Notes under the pieces: model-generated
Database searches by the model: none
Told to the model about the DNA's origin: nothing
What the model saw: the letters and a program-made list of their open reading frames with translations, nothing else
Translations under genes and position numbers: made by a program
Source of the DNA: Bacteroidota bacterium
Lineage (GTDB): Bacteria > Bacteroidota > Bacteroidia > Bacteroidales > VadinHA17
Assembly (NCBI GenBank): GCA_021816545.1
Contig: JAKAXP010000047.1
Location: forward strand, 1 to 12,638
Length of the DNA stretch: 12,638 nucleotides
Direction of reading: 5' to 3'
Shown here: positions 1-5,647 of the stretch, piece by piece
How positions within the stretch are numbered: the stretch's first letter is position 1
Layout of the letters: the number at the start of each line of letters is the position of its first letter

Positions 1-369
1 CGATCTAACAGTGATTTTAAGATCAGTCATATGCCGGAATCGGGCAAAGCAGGGGTCTGGATAATAGAAAGTGTACCTGTCACTGATGAAAAGGCCGGGG
101 AATACGGCTACTCAAGGAAAGTTACATACCTGGAGATGGGAAGCCTGAAAACAAGGAAGATCGATTTTTACAACTTTGACAGCGAGCTTTTCAAGACAAT
201 TGAGATCCTTGCAACCCAACCGCTCGGTACAAAAGAGGGATATGTTATGACTGACATGCTTGCCACAAATCACATCAACGGAAGAAGCTCCAGGGTCAAA
301 TTTGACCAGGTAAATACCTCAGCACTGATACCGGACAATACATTCATTGCCGACAACCTCTCACGGTAG
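1..369 (+). CDS. LolA-like outer-membrane lipoprotein-sorting protein, 3' part
   Basis: The reading frame is open from base 1 to the TAG at 367-369, so only the last 122 residues are visible and the true start lies upstream. An internal ATG at 31 is unlikely to be the start because the frame continues before it with family-like sequence. The fragment reads as the C-terminal half of a LolA-fold sheet: a VWIIES strand, a YGYSRKVTYL strand, a KIDFYNFDSELFKTIEIL strand pair, then MLATNHINGRSSRVKFDQV and a closing IPDNTFIADNLSR. This pattern (lysine-rich strand, 'TNH..G..S...F..V', 'F....L.R' end) is what I know from periplasmic proteins annotated as outer-membrane lipoprotein-sorting (TP0789-type LolA-like), which are often encoded beside RND/MMPL exporters. 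No such partner is visible. It ends 24 nt before mnmE. Family assignment is from recall; the lipid or lipoprotein cargo is not known. Confidence 0.7.
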   Translation, partial: RSNSDFKISHMPESGKAGVWIIESVPVTDEKAGEYGYSRKVTYLEMGSLKTRKIDFYNFDSELFKTIEILATQPLGTKEGYVMTDMLATNHINGRSSRVKFDQVNTSALIPDNTFIADNLSR

Positions 370-377
370 AATTCAAT

Positions 378-385
378 TAACTTTG
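378..385 (+). promoter_or_regulatory. Bacteroidota-type -7 promoter box for mnmE
   Basis: TAACTTTG matches the Bacteroidota sigma-ABfr -7 consensus TAnnTTTG exactly, and the extended 10-mer TAACTTTGCA recurs upstream of the NEW3/ABC operon at 4444. No TTG lies 19-23 nt upstream; the nearest one (347-349) is 28 nt away, so the -33 element is weak or absent. The box ends only 8 nt before the first mnmE ATG, which would make the transcript nearly leaderless. The match is seen in the sequence; promoter activity is inferred. Confidence 0.5.
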
Positions 386-393
386 CACCTGTC

Positions 394-1803
394 ATGAACA
401 TGGTGCAAAAGGAAAAAATCATCTGTGCTCCGGCCACTTCCGGTGGGGGTGCAATTGCAATTGTCAGGGTATCCGGCAAGGGTGCTGTTGAAACATTGTC
501 TGAAATATTCCAACCGGCAGATAAACAGATAGATATCCTTGGCGCGAAGGGGTATACATTAATATTCGGGACTATATCTTCGCATGGAGAATTCATTGAT
601 CAGGTACTGGTCTCGGTCTTCAGGTCTCCTCATTCCTATACCGGGGAGGACATGGTTGAGATAAGCTGTCATGCCTCTCCGTTCATACAGCGCCGGATAA
701 TTGAAATTCTTATCGAAAAAGGTGTGGAGACTGCCACCCCGGGAGAATTTACGATGAGGGCATTTATGAACGGCAAGATGGACCTGTCACAGGCAGAGGC
801 GGTGGCAGATCTTATAGCTGCCGATTCAGAGGCTGCACACCGGCTGGCTGCAACCCAGCTGAGGGGAGGTTTGTCGGCTGGAATCGAAAAACTGAGACAG
901 GAACTGATTGCGTTTGCCTCCCTGGTTGAACTTGAGCTTGACTTCAGTGAGGAGGATGTGGAGTTTGCTGACCGTTTTGCCATGACCGAAACTGTCCTTA
1001 AGATTAAGGATATGGTTGACGGGCTTGCCTCATCTTTCAGGCTGGGCAATGCCATCAGGAAGGGTATACCTGTAGTGATTGCCGGAAGGCCAAACGTAGG
1101 CAAGTCATCACTGCTGAATGTTCTGCTTCAGGAGGAACGTGCCATTGTCTCGGATATCCCCGGGACTACCCGTGATACGATTGAGGAAGTACTTCATGTG
1201 GGGGGACTGCTTTTCAGGTTCATTGATACTGCAGGACTGAGGCAGTCGGGTGATGAGATAGAGGAGTTGGGAATGGAGCGGACACGCAACAAGCTCAGGG
1301 CAGCTGAGATAGTGCTTGCGGTGGCTGAAGCAACTGACAGTGCCGAAAGCGTCTCATCCATGGTGACAGGGATAAGGGAGATTACCGGTGACGGGGGAAC
1401 CCGTATAATTGCTGTCATCAACAAGTCAGACCTCGTTTCACAGAATATTGCGGCAGGACTTAAGGATGAGACCACAGCCCTGTGCTCCTGCCCTGTCCTG
1501 TTTGTCTCAGCCTGGAATTCTGACGGAATTGAAGCGGTCAGGGAGCATCTGATTGCGTCAGTTGAGACAGGGAAGCTTGACAACCCGCAATATATCGTAA
1601 CCAACGCAAGGCATTTCGAAGCACTTAAGAATGTCTCAGACAGCCTTCAGCGTGTGCTCGACGGCTTCCGTGACGGAATACCGACAGTCCTGATAGCAAC
1701 TGATGTGAGGCAGGCAATTTACTACCTGGGTCTTATTACCGGCCGCGTGACTCCGGATGACATCCTGGGTGAGATATTCTCGAAGTTCTGTATCGGTAAA
1801 TAA
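394..1803 (+). CDS. mnmE: tRNA uridine-5-carboxymethylaminomethyl(34) synthesis GTPase MnmE
   Basis: MnmE (TrmE) works with MnmG to install the carboxymethylaminomethyl group on U34 of tRNAs reading split codon boxes, a cytoplasmic GTP- and folate-dependent reaction. The 469-residue protein is close to the usual family length. The N-terminal folate-binding domain opens with ICAPATSGGGAIAIVRVSG (about 10-28) and has the STGEDMVEI-like segment SYTGEDMVEI near 81-90. The G domain, inserted in the helical domain, shows G1 GRPNVGKSS (231-239), G2 TTRD (258-261), G3 DTAG (278-281), G4 NKSD (343-346) and a G5-like VSA (371-373). The C-terminus ends FCIGK, with the conserved catalytic-site Cys at 466. 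The start is ATG 394; ATG 400 is an alternative two codons in. There is no Shine-Dalgarno; a -7 promoter box lies immediately upstream. It converges on the FemAB-like gene. MnmG is not in the window. Confidence 0.97.
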   Translation: MNMVQKEKIICAPATSGGGAIAIVRVSGKGAVETLSEIFQPADKQIDILGAKGYTLIFGTISSHGEFIDQVLVSVFRSPHSYTGEDMVEISCHASPFIQRRIIEILIEKGVETATPGEFTMRAFMNGKMDLSQAEAVADLIAADSEAAHRLAATQLRGGLSAGIEKLRQELIAFASLVELELDFSEEDVEFADRFAMTETVLKIKDMVDGLASSFRLGNAIRKGIPVVIAGRPNVGKSSLLNVLLQEERAIVSDIPGTTRDTIEEVLHVGGLLFRFIDTAGLRQSGDEIEELGMERTRNKLRAAEIVLAVAEATDSAESVSSMVTGIREITGDGGTRIIAVINKSDLVSQNIAAGLKDETTALCSCPVLFVSAWNSDGIEAVREHLIASVETGKLDNPQYIVTNARHFEALKNVSDSLQRVLDGFRDGIPTVLIATDVRQAIYYLGLITGRVTPDDILGEIFSKFCIGK

Positions 1804-1808
1804 ATTCC

Positions 1809-1883
1809 GGGTGTTCCGGCAGTAGGTTCGGTCACCCTGAAGTTTATCGCTTGAATTTCTCTTTCGCCCCTTCCGGTCGAAGG
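1809..1883. terminator. Weak hairpins between convergent mnmE and FemAB-like gene
   Basis: The 81-nt convergent gap holds two small stem-loops. The first pairs GGGTG (1809-1813) with CACCC (1833-1837), with an inner CCG/CGG that could add three pairs. The second pairs CCTTC (1869-1873) with GAAGG (1879-1883) around a 5-nt loop, ending next to the stop codon of the minus-strand gene. Neither is followed by a clear T tract on either strand, so a terminator role rests mainly on position. Confidence 0.25.
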
Positions 1884-1884
1884 A

Positions 1885-3009
1885 TCAGTTGATATGGTAC
1901 CCCTGGCTTACCATTTCACCGGCTGCAAAATAATTGTAGGCAGCACTGTCAAGGGGATAGTCCCAGCAGCCCATCGACCGGCGGATCTCACCCCCGAAGC
2001 CAGTCTTGAACCTGTACAGGCCGTACATCGGGTGGTCAGGGTCAGGATTGGGAGCGATTCCGAACATGTCATAATCGGTGCATCCCCTCTCCCTCGCAAG
2101 CAAAATGGCTTTCCACTGCAGGGCATATGTAGCCATGAGGTTACGCATTCGCGATGAGGAGGCGCCATAAAGATATGTCCCCCTGTTTCCGGTGAGCACC
2201 AGGAACATCGCTGCCAGCGGTTCTTTTTCATACTCTGCAATGAGCAGTAATACCTCGGCAGGTGACTGGGTATTCTCTGCGGTGCTGGTAAGTACAGCCC
2301 TGAAGTATTCTAAATTATGAAGATAAAAGCCATTCCTGCGGGCAGTTTCAGTATACAGGGCGTACCACAGCGCCAGATTATCCGTGCCAGCCACGCTAAC
2401 CTTTACTCCCTTCCTCTGCGACAGCCCGATATTGTACTTTGTCTTGTGCTTCATCGATTGAAGCAATGATGCTTCGTCCTTCCTGAGGTCGAGGAAAATA
2501 GTGTTTGAGGGCAAAATGTTGGAATGAGCTTTTCGCAGGTTGTGGTTATGAGTGGCAAAGTTGAATCTCAGTTCCTGCAGCTTGTGTGCCGGCGGACCGA
2601 GCCATATCCCCTCAGGGGTAAAAGAATCCTCTTCCCTGGCCCAGAACGATTCCCATGCGAGGTCATACCTTATCATGATACAGTCACCGGGAAGCTGTGA
2701 ACGAAGACACTCTGACAGTTCCTCGAGGAAAACACCCCGGTACTCATCGGCCGGATCCAGTTCCGGACCATACGGAACGTATGCAATAGAATGATTCTGA
2801 TCCAGTTGTCTCAGTACAACAAGAACATCAGATGTGATGCTGCTTCCGGTTCTGACGTCACCCTCATGGCCCGAAGATGGTACCCTGAAATTGCAGGCCA
2901 GAGTCCTGATGCCCATGCGGCGCTTTACCTCCGACCAGAATGCAGTCTGCTGAACTATCGGGGTCCTGAATACTTCTTCGATGTCTTTCTTCCTGAAATC
3001 ATGAATCAT
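1885..3009 (-). CDS. FemAB-family peptidyltransferase-like protein (GNAT fold)
   Basis: This 374-residue protein belongs to the FemABX family: tandem GNAT-fold enzymes that move amino acids from aminoacyl-tRNA to peptidoglycan precursors, or relatives acting in cell-envelope assembly. Family marks (numbered from the GTG at 3012) are an N-terminal QQTAFWSEVKRRMG segment (21-34), the SMKHKTKYNIGLSQRKGVKV block (186-205), a TYLYGASSS strand (279-287), and the C-terminal DMFGIAP (315-321) followed by HPMYGLYRFKTGFGGE (327-342), ending CWDYPL. No signal peptide or membrane segment is seen, so it is probably cytoplasmic. Two adjacent starts exist, GTG at 3012 and ATG at 3009; I chose ATG. There is no Shine-Dalgarno. 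It lies 93 nt downstream of the propeller lipoprotein gene, with a strong hairpin in the gap, so co-transcription is uncertain. Acceptor and donated residue cannot be read from sequence. Confidence 0.85.
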   Translation of the reverse strand: MIHDFRKKDIEEVFRTPIVQQTAFWSEVKRRMGIRTLACNFRVPSSGHEGDVRTGSSITSDVLVVLRQLDQNHSIAYVPYGPELDPADEYRGVFLEELSECLRSQLPGDCIMIRYDLAWESFWAREEDSFTPEGIWLGPPAHKLQELRFNFATHNHNLRKAHSNILPSNTIFLDLRKDEASLLQSMKHKTKYNIGLSQRKGVKVSVAGTDNLALWYALYTETARRNGFYLHNLEYFRAVLTSTAENTQSPAEVLLLIAEYEKEPLAAMFLVLTGNRGTYLYGASSSRMRNLMATYALQWKAILLARERGCTDYDMFGIAPNPDPDHPMYGLYRFKTGFGGEIRRSMGCWDYPLDSAAYNYFAAGEMVSQGYHIN

Positions 3010-3021
3010 CACAAGTTACGG

Positions 3022-3048
3022 GGAAAAAGGATTCATTTGCCTTTTTCC
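3022..3048 (-). terminator. Perfect 9-bp hairpin: terminator or FemAB-gene leader structure
   Basis: GGAAAAAGG (3022-3030) and CCTTTTTCC (3040-3048) are a perfect inverted repeat around a 9-nt loop. On the minus strand it lies 55 nt after the stop of the propeller lipoprotein gene and 12 nt before the FemAB-like ATG. The U-rich 3' arm resembles an intrinsic terminator, but the Us are inside the stem and CCCCG follows. It could instead fold in the leader of the FemAB-like mRNA. The structure is seen; its role is inferred. Confidence 0.4.
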
Positions 3049-3102
3049 GGCGGCGCAAACTTGGGACTTAAAATTCAGAATTCCAAGGATATTTGATCCT
3101 AC

Positions 3103-4185
3103 CTACTTTTTGCGGAATGTATGAATGTTCGTTCCGTTTATCCCATAGCCTGTCTCATCGGTCGGGAAGCTCAGGCTGCCGGCATAGAAACCCCTGAAAA
3201 GATCGCTTCTGAGCCAGGACTCCCCGCCGTCAGTGGTGGTATAGACGTAGGTACCCACTATAACAGGCCAGTCTCCTCCCTGGTACTGCATCAGCAGGCT
3301 GAAACAGAAACCCCGGTACTGATCATAAAAGTGCATTCCGTCAAAGTAAGCCATGTCACTGTCAGTCCGCTGCCAGGTCTGACCTCCGTCAGCAGTCCTG
3401 TAAACGGCCGCATTATCGGCAATGAATCCAAGATTGCTGTTATAGAAGTATATCCGGTACCAACCGCCGGTCATGTGAGGCGGAGTCTGAAGCGTCTGCC
3501 ATGTCAGGCCGAAATCGGTACTTTTGATTACGGCATCCGATCCGGCAAGATAACAGATGTCTCCTGTGTTAACGAGCTGCGGGGACATGGTCTGAGGAAT
3601 AGCCTGGTTTACTGCAATCCATGTATCTCCGGCGTCATCAGTGCGAACCAGTTTCCTGCCCGATGACTGATCAGATACCCTGTATTCCATCACACCCAGT
3701 CCGTGGCTGGCATCACGCCACACCATCGACTCAAGATAAGCAAGCGTGTCATAGAAAACCTTTTCCCATGTGCCGCCTCCGTCAACCGTTCTTAGCAGGA
3801 AGCTTCCCTTGCCGCAATCCCCGCCCTGGCAGTCGTCAGCTCCCCTGCCCGATATGAAACCGGAATTCTCATCGACAAAGAATATATTTCCAAGGTGCTG
3901 ATCAGTTCCTGAATTCCGGGATATCCAGGTTTTCCCGGAGTCAGATGTCTGAAGAAATAAGCCATTATACCCTATCAGGAATCCATCGGCCGGATTGACA
4001 AAAAAAAGCTTGCGGAGATTGCCTTCAAGACCGTGTTCCCTGCTTGTCACCTCCCACCCGGGGATTGTGGGGATTACAACTTCATAATCATCATACGGAT
4101 CTCTCAGGCAGCCGCTCAGGGCCATGGTCAGCAGTCCGGCAAAGGTCGTCAGTGCAAGGACAGCAGTTTTCAAAGGTCTGTTCAT
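3103..4185 (-). CDS. Six-repeat BNR/Ycf48-like beta-propeller lipoprotein
   Basis: The 360-residue product starts with a lipoprotein signal: MNRPLK, a hydrophobic stretch (8-22), then LSGC with the lipidated Cys at 26. The rest is a propeller of short blades, each with an Asp-box-like turn: SDSGKTW (81-87), VDGGGTW (134-140), DDAGDTW (183-189), TDFGLTW (223-229), ADGGQTW (265-271) and TDGGESW (318-324). This is the pattern of BNR and Ycf48/HCF136-like propellers, which in non-photosynthetic bacteria are envelope proteins of mostly unknown role. Acidic residues (DPYDDYE, 29-35) follow the Cys and might act as a surface-export signal, which is speculative. A CQGGDC pair (119, 124) could form a small disulfide loop in a blade. 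ATG 4185 has no Shine-Dalgarno. The gene is divergent from the NEW3/ABC operon across a 308-nt region. Binding partner unknown. Confidence 0.85.
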   Translation of the reverse strand: MNRPLKTAVLALTTFAGLLTMALSGCLRDPYDDYEVVIPTIPGWEVTSREHGLEGNLRKLFFVNPADGFLIGYNGLFLQTSDSGKTWISRNSGTDQHLGNIFFVDENSGFISGRGADDCQGGDCGKGSFLLRTVDGGGTWEKVFYDTLAYLESMVWRDASHGLGVMEYRVSDQSSGRKLVRTDDAGDTWIAVNQAIPQTMSPQLVNTGDICYLAGSDAVIKSTDFGLTWQTLQTPPHMTGGWYRIYFYNSNLGFIADNAAVYRTADGGQTWQRTDSDMAYFDGMHFYDQYRGFCFSLLMQYQGGDWPVIVGTYVYTTTDGGESWLRSDLFRGFYAGSLSFPTDETGYGINGTNIHTFRKK

Positions 4186-4260
4186 GTAAAGGTTTTTTCT
4201 GAATGCATCAGTGCTTCAAAAATCATTCCAATCCGCACCTCAACAGAAGAGATCACGGTT

Positions 4261-4335
4261 CCATAACATCCTTTCACCCTCCGGTCCGGCATGGGGAAAA
4301 TATTTAAGAAAACTTTAACAGCTAAGGTGTTATGG
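4261..4335. repeat. Spaced inverted repeat CCATAACA / TGTTATGG
   Basis: CCATAACA (4261-4268) and its exact reverse complement TGTTATGG (4328-4335) are separated by 59 nt. Allowing one bulged base, two more pairs (CC/GG) can be added on the inner side. The spacing of about 67 bp start to start suggests paired protein sites or chance, rather than a compact hairpin. Confidence 0.35.
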
Positions 4336-4345
4336 CTATAAATTA

Positions 4346-4362
4346 TTCAGATTCAATCTGAA
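4346..4362. promoter_or_regulatory. 17-bp operator-like palindrome
   Basis: TTCAGATT and AATCTGAA are perfect 8-bp half-sites around one central C. A DNA palindrome with a 1-nt centre cannot form a good RNA hairpin, so it looks like a binding site for a dimeric regulator. It sits 57 nt upstream of the -33 element of the NEW3/ABC promoter and 160 nt upstream of the divergent lipoprotein start, so it could serve either gene. No regulator gene is in the window. Confidence 0.45.
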
Positions 4363-4390
4363 ATAACCGGCCTTGCATTCCGGATATGGC

Positions 4391-4420
4391 AGTGGTTGCT
4401 CACCTGGAGATGCAACCTCT
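4391..4420. repeat. Dyad abutting the NEW3/ABC -33 element
   Basis: GGTTGC (4394-4399) and GCAACC (4412-4417) are exact inverted copies with a 12-nt centre. Beyond one T/T mismatch the flanks AG (4391-4392) and CT (4419-4420) also pair. The right arm touches the TTG of the -33 element, a position suited to a repressor or activator. Role inferred from position. Confidence 0.35.
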
Positions 4421-4451
4421 TGTAAATGTCATGTTCCGCCTTATAACTTTG
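4420..4451 (+). promoter_or_regulatory. Bacteroidota promoter of the NEW3/ABC operon
   Basis: A -33 TTG (4420-4422) is followed after 21 nt by TAACTTTG (4444-4451), an exact match to the -7 consensus TAnnTTTG with normal spacing. Expected transcription start is near 4456-4459, giving an A-rich leader of about 35 nt before the ribosome binding site and ATG at 4494. Confidence 0.7.
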
Positions 4452-4480
4452 CATTCCATGTAAAAAAAATAAAAAATACA

Positions 4481-4486
4481 GGAGGA
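4481..4486 (+). promoter_or_regulatory. Strong ribosome binding site of NEW3 gene
   Basis: GGAGGA, preceded by CA, ends 7 nt before ATG 4494 and follows an A-rich leader. It fixes this ATG as the start and is unusually strong for a genome in which most genes of this window lack Shine-Dalgarno sites. Confidence 0.75.
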
Positions 4487-4493
4487 AATTCTT

Positions 4494-5645
4494 ATGTTAA
4501 CACTGAAGAAACTGACTGCTGTCTTTTTTATCCTTTCCTATGGGATAATCGCCTGCGGCGCAGCAACTGCCGCTGACAAGGACAGCATCCTGCTCTACAC
4601 CCCGTTCACAAAGATTTCGGTCCCGCCCGGGGAATCAATTGATTACACAATTGATGTGATAAACAACGGTGACAGGCTTGAAACGCTTGATCTGTCGGTG
4701 AACAACCTGCCGCGCAACTGGAACTATACCCTGAAGGCAGGCGCCCTCAATGTAAGGCAGGTAGCTGTACTCCCTGGCGAGAAGAAAAGCATCTCACTCA
4801 GGGTTGAAGTGCCTTTCCAGGTCAACAAGGGCAATTACAGGATCTACCTTGCAGCCGGGGAGAATTATAACCTTCCCCTTACGGTGAACATTTCCGAACA
4901 GGGAACCTATATGACCGAGTTCACAACCCGGCAGGCCAATATGAAGGGAAATGCCGGTTCAACTTTTAATTACAGTGCTGACCTGATCAACCGTACTGCC
5001 GATGCGCAGACTTATTCACTTAAGGGGGATGTGCCAAGAGGCTGGATGGTTACTTTCAGTGCCAACGGGAAACAGGTCACTTCAGTTGACGTTGAGGCTA
5101 ACAGCACTGTCAACGTATTCATAGAGATAAAGCCCTCAGAGCAGGTTGAGGAAGGCAACTACGTCATCCCCGTAAGTGCCGTTTCAGGCTCCTCATCAGG
5201 TGAGCTGAAGCTCGAAGCCGTCATAACAGGTTCATATAAATTAGAACTTACCACCCCCACGGGGCTTCTCAGTTCTGATATCGTTGCAGGGAAAGAAAGG
5301 AAGATTGACCTTGTGGTAAGGAATACAGGCACTTCCGTCCTTTCAGATGTTCAGCTGACTCATGCGGCACCTGTCAACTGGGAGGTCTCCTTTGAGCCTA
5401 AAAAGATTGAAACCATACTTGCAGGGAGGGAAGCCACATTAACTGCAACAATCAAGGCTGACAGGAAAGCCATACCTGGCGATTATGTTACTAACCTTGA
5501 GGCACGGACACCCGAGGCATCTTCAAAAGCCTCCTTCCGCATGTCTGTCAAGACGCCAATGTTGTGGGGCTGGATTGGGGTCCTGATTATTGCTGCCGCT
5601 GCAGGCACAGTCTGGTATCTGTTCCGCAAGTACGGAAGGAGGTAG
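4494..5645 (+). CDS. Membrane-anchored triple NEW3-like beta-sandwich protein of ABC transporter operon
   Basis: The 383-residue protein has a signal peptide (about 1-27, KK then a hydrophobic core, cleavage plausible after AATA), about 330 extracytoplasmic residues, one C-terminal membrane segment (about 357-376) and a basic tail RKYGRR. The outer part falls into three similar beta-sandwich repeats (about 33-133, 138-245, 248-352), each with 'PG...Y...V.N.G/R', an LP..W or P.GW motif (PRNW 73-76, PRGW 181-184, PVNW 293-296) and a closing 'V..G.Y.....A' strand. This matches NEW3 (NPCBM-associated) domains, often found beside ABC-2 transporters. Cys21 (IIAC) could be read as a lipobox but is poor. 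The ATPase gene starts 2 nt after its stop, so the products likely form one complex, with this protein facing the periplasm. Whether it binds substrate or only supports assembly is unknown. Confidence 0.85.
   Translation: MLTLKKLTAVFFILSYGIIACGAATAADKDSILLYTPFTKISVPPGESIDYTIDVINNGDRLETLDLSVNNLPRNWNYTLKAGALNVRQVAVLPGEKKSISLRVEVPFQVNKGNYRIYLAAGENYNLPLTVNISEQGTYMTEFTTRQANMKGNAGSTFNYSADLINRTADAQTYSLKGDVPRGWMVTFSANGKQVTSVDVEANSTVNVFIEIKPSEQVEEGNYVIPVSAVSGSSSGELKLEAVITGSYKLELTTPTGLLSSDIVAGKERKIDLVVRNTGTSVLSDVQLTHAAPVNWEVSFEPKKIETILAGREATLTATIKADRKAIPGDYVTNLEARTPEASSKASFRMSVKTPMLWGWIGVLIIAAAAGTVWYLFRKYGRR
5636..5642 (+). promoter_or_regulatory. Shine-Dalgarno site fixing the ATPase GTG start
   Basis: AAGGAGG lies 5 nt before GTG 5648, inside the last codons of the NEW3 gene. 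It favours GTG 5648 over the in-frame ATG at 5564, which would place 28 odd, Cys/Arg-rich residues before the conserved domain and overlap the previous gene by 82 nt. Confidence 0.8.
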
Positions 5646-5647
5646 CC

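Larger units (their letters stand above)
4186..4493. other. Divergent intergenic control region (308 nt)
   Basis: This AT-rich gap separates the minus-strand lipoprotein gene from the plus-strand NEW3/ABC operon. It contains, left to right, an 8-bp inverted repeat with distant arms (4261/4335), a 17-bp palindrome (4346-4362), a GGTTGC/GCAACC dyad (4391-4420), a Bacteroidota-type promoter (4420-4451) and an A-rich leader with a strong ribosome binding site. I see no convincing ORF, tRNA or small-RNA signature. A clear promoter for the lipoprotein gene was not found; TATAAATT near 4336-4344 is only a weak candidate. Confidence 0.6.

Noticed and set aside
669..1604. Long minus-strand open frames inside mnmE
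   Set aside because: They are Ser/Ile-rich mirror translations of a clearly coding gene, without motifs or start signals.
3007..3018. Minus-strand TAACTTG next to the FemAB-like ATG as a leaderless-type promoter
   Set aside because: It lacks one T of the TAnnTTTG consensus and has no TTG at the needed upstream distance.
3056..3090. Minus-strand promoter for the FemAB-like gene (TTG, 20 nt, CAAGTTTG)
   Set aside because: Spacing is right but the -7 box has a mismatch at its first T; not strong enough to list as a feature.
3103..4185. Photosystem II assembly factor (Ycf48) function for the propeller lipoprotein
   Set aside because: Only the repeat type is shared; nothing else in the window suggests a phototroph, so the specific function is not supported.
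4458..4463. ATG-TAA start-stop pair in the NEW3 leader, as in minimal uORF regulation
   Set aside because: It has no ribosome binding site, lies at or next to the predicted transcription start, and such a 6-mer is expected by chance.
5564..5647. In-frame N-terminal extension of the ABC ATPase from ATG 5564
   Set aside because: It overlaps the end of the NEW3 gene, encodes a Cys/Arg-rich stretch unlike ABC domains, and GTG 5648 has an ideal AAGGAGG site.
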